NCBI GenBank assembly: GCA_030348875.1 | Contig: JAUCEP010000002.1 | Span: 1,629,001 to 1,693,000, forward strand | Source: Ureibacillus composti | Lineage (GTDB): Bacteria; Bacillota; Bacilli; Bacillales_A; Planococcaceae | Reading direction: 5' to 3' | DNA length: 64,000 bases | Shown: one piece after another, positions 53,765 to 61,850 of the stretch | How positions within the stretch are numbered: position 1 is the stretch's first letter | Layout: every line of letters begins with the position of its first letter | The notes under the pieces: model-generated | Seen by the model: the letters and a program-made list of their open reading frames with translations, nothing else | Databases searched by the model: none | Told to the model about the DNA's origin: nothing | Translations under genes and position numbers: made by a program

Positions 53765-55335
53765 TGAAGGTATTAGATGCTAGGAACTTCCATGAGGGTG
53801 TCAGCCGCAACATGACAATGCTTACTCGACTAGAGACGGAAATGAAAACAATTGAAACTGCCATTGAAGGACTCACTCAGCTTGAAGAATCTTTAAAGGG
53901 GCAAGGTGGCAATGCAATACGAGCATTTTATCGGGATTGCCACTTGCCCTTTTTGCAATTTTTTTATCTGTTTAAAAGTAGTTTTCAAGATGTCCTCACG
54001 CAAATGAACGCAGCGCTTGATTCACTCGAGCCTGATCAAAGTGGGGTCATCCAACAATCATTCCTAGAATCAAACCTTGAACAAGGGCTTACTAACGCAA
54101 AACAAACGACTGAAAGTTTAACCGATGAAACGAATACCATTATGGGAACTGTTGCAGATATTGTGACTTTACCGAATTTAGATGACACAGGCGTGCAAAA
54201 TGAAATCCAAACCGCTAAACGACACCGAGATACAACCGTTACTGATTTAATAGCCTTTGACAGTAGCCAATCTTCTGCACTTGCTATCGTAGAAAGTGAT
54301 CTCAACGCAATGAACATATGGATTAAAGACCTTGAAACGATGATTACAGAAGGCTTAACCGATGTGAATTTCCCGGCAGAACATTGGGCGCAATACGCTT
54401 CAACTACTGCACTTCAAACATCTTTAACGAGCAGAACGAATCAAGTCGATGAAGTGACAGGTGAAAGTCCAGAAGAAAAGCCGGGAGATGTAACTTCTGC
54501 AGATGAAACCATTATGGGGCATAAAGAAGATATCGGGAATGTAAAGAAATTTAATACCGCTGTTAATGGTGCAGTTGAGAGCTTTGGAATGTTTATGGCT
54601 GGGAAGAATGCAGGGTTAAAAATGGAGCTCGTTCGGGATCCGCGCTCGGGCCGAAACATATATCGTCTCCTTGCAAGTGAGCGAGCGCTTCACTATTTGA
54701 GGGTCACACCAGATGGGAAAGCATTGCGTGAATTAAATTACAAATTACCTAAAGGCAATCAACCTTGGAAACCAAAACACTATCAGCAACAGGCAAATAA
54801 CAGATCAACGTTAAAATTTGCAACAAAGAAACCCGGTCAGTCAGGCTGGTCAAAAGTTGGGGAAGCTGCATTAAAAGAACATTCATCCCTTAAATATTGG
54901 AATGATCAAGCAACCATCGCTGAGAAAGCTAAAACGGTAGGGAAAGCAACTCTTTCAGGGGCTGGAAAATCATTTAAAGATGCTGTTGATATCAAGGGCG
55001 TCTTTACAAGTGGTGTAGCAAAAGGATTCACAAAAGCATTGGGTCCTGTTTCAGCAGGCCTGAACTATTACAGTAATTATCACAATGCAGTAGATGACGG
55101 CTTAACTGGTACACAAGCACATACACGAGCAACAGTGGATACAGCCATTGATACAGCAGTCGGTGGGGCCGTTCAGGCTGCAAGTGTGGCCTTCTTCACA
55201 GCAGCCGTTCCAGTTCCAGGGGTTGGTACCGCAATTGGTGTCGCGGCTGGGCTCTTCATCAATACTATGTTAAACAATAAAGATAAAAAAACAGGGGAAT
55301 CCGCAATGGATAAAATTAAAGGCTGGTTCCACTAA
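53764..55335 (+). CDS. LXG polymorphic toxin 1 with glycine/alanine-rich hydrophobic C-terminus
   Basis: 523 residues. Residues 1-205 are an LXG domain (MKVLDARNFHEGVSRNMTML, then LTQLEESLKGQGGNAIRAFYRDCHLPFLQFF), the type VII export domain. A linker and basic middle follow. The last 110 residues are Gly/Ala-rich and amphipathic (SGVAKGFTKALGPVSAGL; DTAVGGAVQAASVAFF; PVPGVGTAIGVAAGLFINTML) with GxxxG-type spacing, reminiscent of glycine-zipper, membrane-damaging LXG toxins such as streptococcal TelE. Activity is inferred. The next gene encodes a six-helix membrane protein, which fits an immunity factor for a membrane-acting toxin. Confidence 0.8.
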   Translation: MKVLDARNFHEGVSRNMTMLTRLETEMKTIETAIEGLTQLEESLKGQGGNAIRAFYRDCHLPFLQFFYLFKSSFQDVLTQMNAALDSLEPDQSGVIQQSFLESNLEQGLTNAKQTTESLTDETNTIMGTVADIVTLPNLDDTGVQNEIQTAKRHRDTTVTDLIAFDSSQSSALAIVESDLNAMNIWIKDLETMITEGLTDVNFPAEHWAQYASTTALQTSLTSRTNQVDEVTGESPEEKPGDVTSADETIMGHKEDIGNVKKFNTAVNGAVESFGMFMAGKNAGLKMELVRDPRSGRNIYRLLASERALHYLRVTPDGKALRELNYKLPKGNQPWKPKHYQQQANNRSTLKFATKKPGQSGWSKVGEAALKEHSSLKYWNDQATIAEKAKTVGKATLSGAGKSFKDAVDIKGVFTSGVAKGFTKALGPVSAGLNYYSNYHNAVDDGLTGTQAHTRATVDTAIDTAVGGAVQAASVAFFTAAVPVPGVGTAIGVAAGLFINTMLNNKDKKTGESAMDKIKGWFH

Positions 55336-55361
55336 CTAACGAAAATGGAGGCATTCGTCGC

Positions 55362-56147
55362 ATGTTGAAACAACTTACCGAAGAAGATTTTGCCGTATTA
55401 CGAGGACCACTCGAATCTGGTAGACAAAGTCCTAATTCGTTAGCTTCTACGCTTTTTTTAGGAATTTTCCTACAAGCCGGGATCTTCTATTTAACTTATT
55501 ATATCGCAGGAAAATACACCATTTATCCCAACTTCGAAAGCATTCAAACTGTCCATTTGTGGCTCACAGTAGCGTTAATCGCAATATCCGTTGTCTTTAC
55601 AATCCCTGCTGTTTTTAAAAAAGCCGAGAAGTTTCAATACTTATTATCCATCCTTGTCACTCAAAACCTCTCCGTACTTTTCTATTTGGCGGCGCTATTT
55701 ATTATAGGAGAAGACGACAATGCACAGGCTGAATCGCTAGTAAACTTCACGTGGATTACCCTATTAATTGGGGCTTTACTATTTATCGCAACGTTTGTTC
55801 GATTTTATCGCCTACTTAAAAAAGGTCACTACCGTAAAGGGTCAAGAAGTGAAGAATTGCGCGGGAAATTTGAAACAACATCTTATATTCCAATCGCCAT
55901 CATCGGAAGTATGGGGCTTGTTTTCTTAATCCAATATGTAATGAAAATGGGCTCCTCTGATTTATTTGATACGCTAATGTTTGTCTTTTTACCGCTTGGG
56001 ATTTTTTACACACTGATTTTTGTCTTACCAGAGCAACTTGTGATGTTGTATTGCAAGCTACGATTTAAAACCTTTAATTTTGATGAACGCGGGTACCTAC
56101 AATCGGAAAACATTCATGTAATGAATAAAAAAGTAAAACAAAGCTAG
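55362..56147 (+). CDS. Six-helix membrane protein, candidate immunity protein for LXG toxin 1
   Basis: 261 residues, TGGAGG ribosome site. Hydrophobic segments lie near 28-48, 65-86, 90-113, 128-150, 175-195 and 200-224, with a soluble C-terminal tail. I do not recognise the family. Its position 26 bases after an LXG gene with a membrane-active-looking end, and its own membrane location, make it the best candidate to protect the cell. Alternatively it is an accessory membrane protein of the module. Confidence 0.55.
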   Translation: MLKQLTEEDFAVLRGPLESGRQSPNSLASTLFLGIFLQAGIFYLTYYIAGKYTIYPNFESIQTVHLWLTVALIAISVVFTIPAVFKKAEKFQYLLSILVTQNLSVLFYLAALFIIGEDDNAQAESLVNFTWITLLIGALLFIATFVRFYRLLKKGHYRKGSRSEELRGKFETTSYIPIAIIGSMGLVFLIQYVMKMGSSDLFDTLMFVFLPLGIFYTLIFVLPEQLVMLYCKLRFKTFNFDERGYLQSENIHVMNKKVKQS

Positions 56148-56158
56148 GAGTGGATGAA

Positions 56159-56608
56159 ATGGAAATACGCAGTCTACAATTCGATCATTTAATTACGTTT
56201 CGTATAAGAGATAAAAAAGAAAACTGGCTTGAAGGAATCAAGGTCATGGAAGATTTTCCTTTAAATCATGAAGTTTATAAAAATGGTCCTGTGTTTTTCT
56301 CCTTTGAAGTAGAAGAAGGAGATGAAGGCCTATTCACGTTTTATTTGCCGATTAATGAAGCGGTGGAATTTGATGAGGGAATCACAGATTTCGCTTATTT
56401 AGAGCAATTCAAATTAGAGAAGTCGCTGCTATTGCGTCAAGCGCAGGAAGAAGTGGATTTCAAAACTGCAATTCAGAAAATAAAAGATTATGCCCAAGCG
56501 CAAAATTTACCGACAGATGATTCATTCGTTTGCGTGCTACTAGAAGTTTATGGGGAATACATGATTGATTTATATGTACCTTTGAAAGAACGGAGCGAAG
56601 TGCGATGA
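56159..56608 (+). CDS. DUF5085-like protein, first copy
   Basis: 149 residues; the ATG at 56159 is eight bases from AGGAG, whereas the GTG at 56150 overlaps it. Alpha+beta protein with an N-terminal MEIRSLQFDHLITFRIRDK strand pair and C-terminal SFVCVLLEVYGEYMIDLYVPLK strand. It resembles the DUF5085 proteins found beside LXG toxins in Bacillus and Listeria; the role is unknown. Four-base overlap with the next gene, which has the same layout. Confidence 0.6.
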   Translation: MEIRSLQFDHLITFRIRDKKENWLEGIKVMEDFPLNHEVYKNGPVFFSFEVEEGDEGLFTFYLPINEAVEFDEGITDFAYLEQFKLEKSLLLRQAQEEVDFKTAIQKIKDYAQAQNLPTDDSFVCVLLEVYGEYMIDLYVPLKERSEVR

Positions 56609-57054
56609 TCGTTGAAAAACATCAAATTACTTACCGAAACGTGGCGTCAAAATATTATAACTTCGTACCTGAAGAAATCCACCTCGCCTTCGAGGATTTT
56701 GATCGAGTTTTATCAAAATACGGATTCAATGTTGCCAATACAATGTTTTTCTCTATCATAAGCGACCCAACAGCATCTGTCATGACAGCGGAAATTTTTC
56801 GACCAATCGAGGAAAGTGATTTCTCAGCGATGCCCACTTCTGAAGGCGTGAACTTTAGAAGTTACTTTTCTGTTGATGGCATGCTCATGACACGGATCAT
56901 GGATCAATTCGATGAACTCTCCCAAGTGAAATATTGGGAGCTTGTTAAGCATATACAAGAGAATGACTTCACTCAAAGCAGTCCCATCTTTGTGGAATAC
57001 AAACGCAGCCATTCAGGTGTTGTTTACGTAGAAATGAGCGTTGGCGTTCGGTAA
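56605..57054 (+). CDS. DUF5085-like protein, second copy
   Basis: 149 residues, ATGA overlap with the preceding gene. Same length and strand/helix order as its neighbour (N-terminal VEKHQITYRNVASKYYNF; C-terminal SGVVYVEMSVGVR), so the two are probably diverged paralogues acting as a pair. It ends LXG module 1, and repeat arrays C and D begin 40 bases later. Confidence 0.6.
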   Translation: MIVEKHQITYRNVASKYYNFVPEEIHLAFEDFDRVLSKYGFNVANTMFFSIISDPTASVMTAEIFRPIEESDFSAMPTSEGVNFRSYFSVDGMLMTRIMDQFDELSQVKYWELVKHIQENDFTQSSPIFVEYKRSHSGVVYVEMSVGVR

Positions 57055-57093
57055 AGTTTGGTGTTTGATTTGAGGGGCTAAATCTCTCAAAGT

Positions 57094-57191
57094 GATAGGA
57101 TTTTTGTGGAATACCGGGATTATCGAAAATTTTGGCAGGAATATTTGAAAAAAAGTCGGGATTATTTCCAAAAGCGCGGGATTCTTAATCG
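57094..57191 (+). repeat. Array C: CGGGATT-type units with a 20-21 bp step
   Basis: CGGGATT or close variants begin at 57115, 57136 (CAGGAATAT), 57157 and 57177, steps 21, 21 and 20; a weaker ATAGGATTT lies about 19-20 bases before the first. The sequence between cores is variable and A-rich. It abuts array D but has a different core. Confidence 0.65.
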
Positions 57192-57204
57192 TATTAACTA
57201 GCTT

Positions 57205-58125
57205 GAACGAAGTGTCTAGAAAAAACTTGAAAGAGTCTAGATTAATCCCAAAAGAGTCTAGATTAATCCCAAAAGTGTCTGAATCGTTACCAAGTTTACT
57301 AGCTTTTCCAAAGTGTCTAGATTATTTTCCAAACTGTCTAGATTAAATCCCAAACTGTCTAGATCAATTCGAGAAGTTAGATTAATCCCAAAAGTGTCTG
57401 GATCATTACCCAATTTCAATAGTTCTTCCAAAGTGTCTAAATTACTTGAAAAAGAGTCCAGAAAAAACTTAAAAGAGTCTAGATTAATCCCAAAAGTGTC
57501 TAGATCATTACCGAAGTTTACTAGTTCTTCCAAAGTGTCTAAATTACTTGAAAAAGAGTCTAGAAAAAACTCGAAAGTGTCTAGATTCTTCCTGGAAGGT
57601 CTAGATTAATCCCAAAAGTGTCTGGATCATTACCCAATTTCAATAGTTCTTCCAAAGTGTCTAAATTACTTGAAAAAGAGTCCAGAAAAAACTTAAAAGT
57701 GTCTAGATTAATCCCAAAAGAGTCTAGATCATTACCGAAGTTTACTAGTTCTTCCAAAGTGTCTAAATTACTTGAAAAAGAGTCCAGAAAAAAATCGAAA
57801 GAGTCTAGATTAATCCCAAAAGAGTCTAGATCGTTCCCGAAGTTTACTAGTTCTTCCAAAGTGTCTAAATTACTTGAAAAAGAGTCCAGAAAAAAATCGA
57901 AAGAGTCTAGATTAATCCCAAAAGAGTCTAGATCGTTCCCGAAGTTTACTAGTTCTTCCAAAGTGTCTAAATTACTTGAAAAAGAGTCTAGAAAAAACTC
58001 GAAAGTGTCTAGATTCTTCCTGGAAGGTCTAGATTAATCCCAAAACTGTCTAGATTAATTCCCAAAATTTCCAGTTCAATCCCAAACTGTCTAGTTCCCC
58101 ATCCCAAGTGTTACAAATTGCTACT
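57205..58125 (+). repeat. Array D: about 40 AGnGTCTAGA units, 21-bp step, 102-bp higher-order repeat
   Basis: Units of 21 bases headed by AGTGTCTAGA or AGAGTCTAGA start at 57211, 57232, 57253, 57274 and continue to about 58110. A longer 39-base unit (agtgtct...agttcttccaa) plus three 21-base units makes a 102-bp block. The marker AGTTCTTCCA recurs at 57421, 57523, 57645, 57747, 57849 and 57951 (steps 102, 122, 102, 102, 102). Because 21 and 102 are multiples of three, long frames stay open on both strands, but they have no ribosome sites. It fills the spacer between LXG module 1 and the RDD gene. Confidence 0.85.
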
Positions 58126-58196
58126 CAGTCAAAAGTATCTAAAAAGGGTAACCCCCTCTAAGAAGCAATTTATCACAACGAAAAAGGAAGGTATTG

Positions 58197-58694
58197 TTGG
58201 AACACGAAATTTTTCTGAAGGAAGATGTGAAGTTTTCAGGATTTTGGATGCGCTTTTTGGCTTCGCTGTTTGACAGTATCATTGTATCGATTGTCTCGTT
58301 TATTCCTGCAATCATTATTGGGTTTATTGTCGGTGTGTTTGGGGCGTTTGTTGATAATGAAACGGTCTCAATCATTTTAGGTGGCTTCATTTATCTCACG
58401 ATTGTTGCTGCGAACGTTTGCTATTATGCCGGGTTCCACGCTTCAAAGTTTCAAGCAACGCCTGGGAAAATGCTCCTTGGCATCAAAGTGGTCGATATTC
58501 ACGGGAACCGTATCAGCTTTTGGCGTGGGGTTGGCCGATTTTTCGCCATCCTCCTAAGTACATTCACCCTCTATATTGGGTTTATTATGGCTGGAGTTCA
58601 TTCCCAAAAGCGTAGTTTGCACGATATAGTTGCAGGTACGTATGTGATTAATTCAAATGGAATAGTTGCAAAGGAGACGACTTATGCAGAGTAA
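58197..58694 (+). CDS. RDD family membrane protein
   Basis: About 165 residues. The TTG at 58197 is five bases after AAGGAAGG; an adjacent TTG at 58194 is too close. The RDD-domain opening is visible as FSGFWMRFLASLFDSIIVSIVSFIP (Arg and Asp in helix 1), then KFQATPGKMLLGIKVVDIHGNRISFWRGVGRF, the typical central loop, and SQKRSLHDIVAGTYVI at the end. Three helices. Function in this locus is unknown. RDD proteins often sit near transport or stress genes. It overlaps the next gene by 11 bases. Confidence 0.8.
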   Translation: MEHEIFLKEDVKFSGFWMRFLASLFDSIIVSIVSFIPAIIIGFIVGVFGAFVDNETVSIILGGFIYLTIVAANVCYYAGFHASKFQATPGKMLLGIKVVDIHGNRISFWRGVGRFFAILLSTFTLYIGFIMAGVHSQKRSLHDIVAGTYVINSNGIVAKETTYAE

Positions 58695-59163
58695 AGAATT
58701 TTTCTTTTTAACATGGTTTGCATTTCTTGTTTCGTTCAGTTTTGTACTAATCGCCATCTGGAATACACAATGGATGCTCGTTGAAAAAGGCTTTTATACC
58801 GTTTGTCTTGGGTGGATTACGTTTTCTGCTTTCTCCATCGTAAAAGTTTTACGAGACCGTCATGAGGGCATCAAAACAGCGTCCGAGTATATGTTTTTAG
58901 CATGGCTATCAATGGTTGCGTCCTTCTCAATTGGTATGATTGCAGTTTGGAATACGGAGTGGCAACTAGTTGAAAAAGGATACTACTGGATGGGGATCCT
59001 CTTCACGACGTATACATCAATTGCTCTTGCGAAAGTGATACGCGACCGCCAAGCCTATCAAGAGCAGCAACCTGAAATAAAAGAGCCGCCTAAGAAAATA
59101 AAAGAAGAACCAAAAGAAACTCAAGAATTACTTGAAAAAAACAAACAATTATCGAACCACTAA
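58684..59163 (+). CDS. YiaA/YiaB family inner-membrane protein
   Basis: 159 residues; AAAGGAGACG precedes the ATG at 58684. Two copies of the YiaA/B two-helix repeat are visible: WNTQWMLVEKGFYTVCLGW...VKVLRDR and WNTEWQLVEKGYYWMGILF...AKVIRDR, each ending in RDR. The charged C-terminal tail (about 40 residues) is Glu/Lys/Pro-rich. It is co-translated with the RDD gene and 27 bases before LXG toxin 2. No link of YiaA/B proteins to type VII secretion is known to me. Confidence 0.75.
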   Translation: MQSKEFFFLTWFAFLVSFSFVLIAIWNTQWMLVEKGFYTVCLGWITFSAFSIVKVLRDRHEGIKTASEYMFLAWLSMVASFSIGMIAVWNTEWQLVEKGYYWMGILFTTYTSIALAKVIRDRQAYQEQQPEIKEPPKKIKEEPKETQELLEKNKQLSNH

Positions 59164-59189
59164 GTTCCAACAAATAAGAAGGTGAAACA

Positions 59190-60812
59190 ATGAAAGTATT
59201 AGATGTAAATGAGTTTCAATCCGGCCTTGAACGAAATGTTAATAGATTAACACGTCTCGAAAGTGAAATGAAACAAATTGAAACTGCTATTCAAGGCCTT
59301 ACTCAATTAGAAGAATCCCTCAAAGGGCAAGGTGGGGAAGCGCTACGTGGATTTTACGAAAACTGCCACTTGCCCTTTCTTGAATTTTTCAACACGTTTA
59401 AAGCGAGCTTCGAAGGCGTTCTACAAGAGATGAAATCTGCACTTACATCTCTCGAACCCGATGGATCTGGATTTATCCGCCAGGAATCTTTAGAAGGTGA
59501 AGTTGAGCAAGGGTTGAACAATGCAAAACAAGTTACTGAAGAGCTAACAAATGAAACAAACAACATCATGGATTCCGTATCCGATATCGTGAGCTTACCG
59601 AACCTAGATGACAGTGAAGTTCAAGCAGGTGTACAAGATGCAAAACGTGAACGTAATCAAACCTTAGAGCATTTGATGCAATTTGACCAATCTCAAACAA
59701 GTGCATTATCAACGATTCAATCTGATCTTCTGTTAATGAAAACATGGATTTCCAATATTGAATCAATGATGACTGAGGGCGTAACGGATGTGAATTTTCC
59801 AGCAGAACAGTGGAAATCATTTGCTCTTCAACATCCGCTTACCCAAACACTTGCTTACCGTTCGCAACAAATGAACCAAATCATCGGTATGAATCCATTG
59901 TTAGCACCAAGTTTCATTGGAGGGGCTAATCCGTACACGATCCCTGGACTTCATCAAAATAGTCAAATTCCTTTATATAATTTCGGCATTAATGGCGCAA
60001 CGGTATCCACAAATTTTGTTTCTTATATGAAGCAACAACAGGAACAAATTGCAACGGAGCTTTCTTGCCCTGTACCAACTGACGTAGAAGAAGTGAAAGA
60101 AGAGGAAAATAGTGGTTTCCTAGGATTCTTGGGGGATGTTGGAAAAGGTGCATTGGATGTCGGAAAAGGAGCACTGGATTTCTTAATTTTAGATGACCTC
60201 AAAACACTTGCTGATGGAGATGCTTCATTATTCGAAAAAGGATTTGCCGCTGCATCCATTCTTCCGATTGGGAAGTTATTAAAAGTTCCTAAAGCACTTG
60301 ATGCCATTGCGGATGCTAACAAGCTCATTAATAAAAGTAATGTAGATGAAGTAGTGGATAAGGGGTACGATCATTCTAAACATACTTACAATATGGTTGA
60401 AAATCCTGGCCCATTAGCTAAAATGAATGAAGGTGCAGCTTCAACATTTAGAAGTGGAAAGTATAACGTAATAGAACTAGATAGCGATACTATTCTTTAC
60501 CGTTCAGGAAAAGCAGGTGGAGGTAAGAATGCGCTAGGTCAATATTTTACAAGGGAGCCTGGTACATTAGTTGAAGGGCGAATAGATTCTGCCGTTAAGG
60601 CACAATGGATTGATCCAAAAACAGGTGTGTTAACGGGTACTTCCCCATTAGAAACGGTTTACGAAATCAAGATACCTAAAGGTACAACAATTTATGAAGG
60701 GCCTGCAGCAAACCAAGGTGGCATTTACAAAGGTGGAGGAAATCAAATATTCGTTTCAGAACCTTGGAAGATTAAAGGCGTAGAAGTACTTTCTTCAAAA
60801 CCTATTAAATAA
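59190..60812 (+). CDS. LXG polymorphic toxin 2 with pre-toxin region and distinct C-terminal toxin domain
   Basis: 540 residues. The LXG domain (1-210) is closely similar to that of toxin 1 (LTRLESEMKQIETAIQGLTQLEESLKGQGG; DVNFPAEQW). Residues about 305-360 resemble a PT-TG-like pre-toxin segment (GFLGFLGDVGKG, then FEKGFAAASILPIGKLLKVPKAL). The toxin end (about 400-540) contains LYRSGKAGGGKNALGQYFT, WIDPKTGVLTGTSPLETVY, KIPKGTTIYEGP and GGGNQIFVSEPWKIKG. The R...YFT...E arrangement recalls ADP-ribosyltransferase-type toxins, but this is unverified. Small genes that follow at once are candidate immunity genes. GAAGGTGA precedes the ATG. Confidence 0.8.
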   Translation: MKVLDVNEFQSGLERNVNRLTRLESEMKQIETAIQGLTQLEESLKGQGGEALRGFYENCHLPFLEFFNTFKASFEGVLQEMKSALTSLEPDGSGFIRQESLEGEVEQGLNNAKQVTEELTNETNNIMDSVSDIVSLPNLDDSEVQAGVQDAKRERNQTLEHLMQFDQSQTSALSTIQSDLLLMKTWISNIESMMTEGVTDVNFPAEQWKSFALQHPLTQTLAYRSQQMNQIIGMNPLLAPSFIGGANPYTIPGLHQNSQIPLYNFGINGATVSTNFVSYMKQQQEQIATELSCPVPTDVEEVKEEENSGFLGFLGDVGKGALDVGKGALDFLILDDLKTLADGDASLFEKGFAAASILPIGKLLKVPKALDAIADANKLINKSNVDEVVDKGYDHSKHTYNMVENPGPLAKMNEGAASTFRSGKYNVIELDSDTILYRSGKAGGGKNALGQYFTREPGTLVEGRIDSAVKAQWIDPKTGVLTGTSPLETVYEIKIPKGTTIYEGPAANQGGIYKGGGNQIFVSEPWKIKGVEVLSSKPIK

Positions 60813-60826
60813 AGAGAGGGATTACC

Positions 60827-61156
60827 ATGCTAAAAGATATAGAAAAATTAACAGTACTATTTCAACAATTAAAAAGTATTTTAGAAAAAGAAAACGATAG
60901 CGAAACCTTGTATATCAGGAATCAATTGGAATTAGGTTTACATTTAATTGATGAAGTTTTACAAAGCAACAATGAAAATAAAGATATTGAACAGCTATTT
61001 AGTAAGTTGAAAGAAATATATGCAAATATTAATCAGCCAAGAGTTGGTCTATCGGATTATTTCATCTGGAAAGATGACTACGACGAACGTCTTGAAGTAA
61101 ATAATGACTTAGATACAATAAAAGAAAGCTTATCTTTAATATTTAGAGATCAATAA
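60827..61156 (+). CDS. Candidate immunity protein for LXG toxin 2
   Basis: 109 residues, AGAGAGGG ribosome site, 14 bases after the toxin gene. All-helical and acidic (LKDIEKLTVLFQQLKSILEKENDSE; YIRNQLELGLHLIDEVL). Family not recognised. Its immediate position after the toxin is the usual place for the cognate immunity gene. A near-identical but frameshifted partial copy lies 0.4 kb downstream. Confidence 0.6.
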   Translation: MLKDIEKLTVLFQQLKSILEKENDSETLYIRNQLELGLHLIDEVLQSNNENKDIEQLFSKLKEIYANINQPRVGLSDYFIWKDDYDERLEVNNDLDTIKESLSLIFRDQ

Positions 61157-61175
61157 TCTTCGCAATTAATGAATA

Positions 61176-61212
61176 AACCTTGATTGGCTTAGTGCCTCTC
61201 AAGGTTTTTTAT
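61176..61212 (+). terminator. Rho-independent terminator after the toxin 2 immunity gene
   Basis: AAACCTTGA and TCAAGGTTT with a 14-base loop, followed by TTTATT. It ends the toxin-immunity transcript. Confidence 0.8.
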
Positions 61213-61252
61213 TAAAAAATCATATGTTAGGTGTTGAAGGAGAAAGAAATTT

Positions 61253-61522
61253 ATGGAGAACACACATCATCTGAAGAACCAAATCAAAGTTGTTATTAAT
61301 CTACTAAATTCTAACTACATCAATGAAATCAATAGTGGTCTATTCCAACTTTTATATAAGCGCTACTCCGATGCCTTAGAAATTTTGGAGAAAGATCGAA
61401 ACGTGGATCAAATTAACATTGTTGGTGGCGTTAGAGCATATATGGATAACTATAGTGACTACGAAAACCCACTTTTAGGGGAAATGCATGAGGCAGAGAA
61501 ACTAACGAAAGAATTGATTTAG
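61253..61522 (+). CDS. Small hypothetical protein, candidate orphan immunity gene
   Basis: 89 residues, GAAGGAGAAAG ribosome site. Helical, acidic (LLNSNYINEINSGLFQLLYKRYSDALEILEKDR; MHEAEKLTKELI). I do not recognise the family. It lies behind a terminator, in a row of small genes after an LXG toxin, the usual setting of spare immunity genes. Confidence 0.5.
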   Translation: MENTHHLKNQIKVVINLLNSNYINEINSGLFQLLYKRYSDALEILEKDRNVDQINIVGGVRAYMDNYSDYENPLLGEMHEAEKLTKELI

Positions 61523-61572
61523 GTTCTGAGTATGAACTAGGGTGGTAAGTTTAGCCTTTGAGGGGGATTACT

Positions 61573-61736
61573 ATGCTAAGAGAAACAGAGCAGTTAAGAG
61601 TTCTATTTCAAGAATTAAAAAGCATTTTAGAAAAAGAAAACGATTACGAAACGGTTTATATCAGAAATCAATTGGACTTAGGTTTACATTTATTGATGAA
61701 TTTTTAACTAGCAGGGTTCTGAAAATTAATGATTGA
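61573..61736 (+). pseudogene. Frameshifted, truncated copy of the toxin 2 immunity gene
   Basis: The ATG at 61573 follows GAGGGGGATTACT. The first 40 codons closely match the gene at 60827 (LFQELKSILEKENDYETVYIRNQLDLGLHL). Near 61694 one A is missing from the TTTAATTGATGAA seen in the intact copy, so the frame ends early at 61707. In the restored frame the match continues only for IDEFL before diverging to a stop at 61736. It is a decayed paralogue. Confidence 0.75.
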
Positions 61737-61850
61737 CTATAATCGAGAAGAAATTTTAGCGTTAAAGGCGGAATAAAGAGCAATAGGACACACAGTTTTT
61801 GTCCATTCTTTTTTTCAACTATCTCTCATCATTTAGAGAAGGATGGATAG

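Noticed and set aside
57258..58037. Long open frames on both strands inside array D, with heptad-like peptides such as LDSFGINLDSF
   Set aside because: They arise because the 21- and 102-bp periods are multiples of three. There is no ribosome site, and frames are open on both strands at once, so the DNA is repeat rather than coding.
57205..58125. CRISPR array
   Set aside because: Only 8-10 bases per unit are conserved, the step is 21 bp, fillers recur between blocks rather than being unique spacers, and no cas genes are present.
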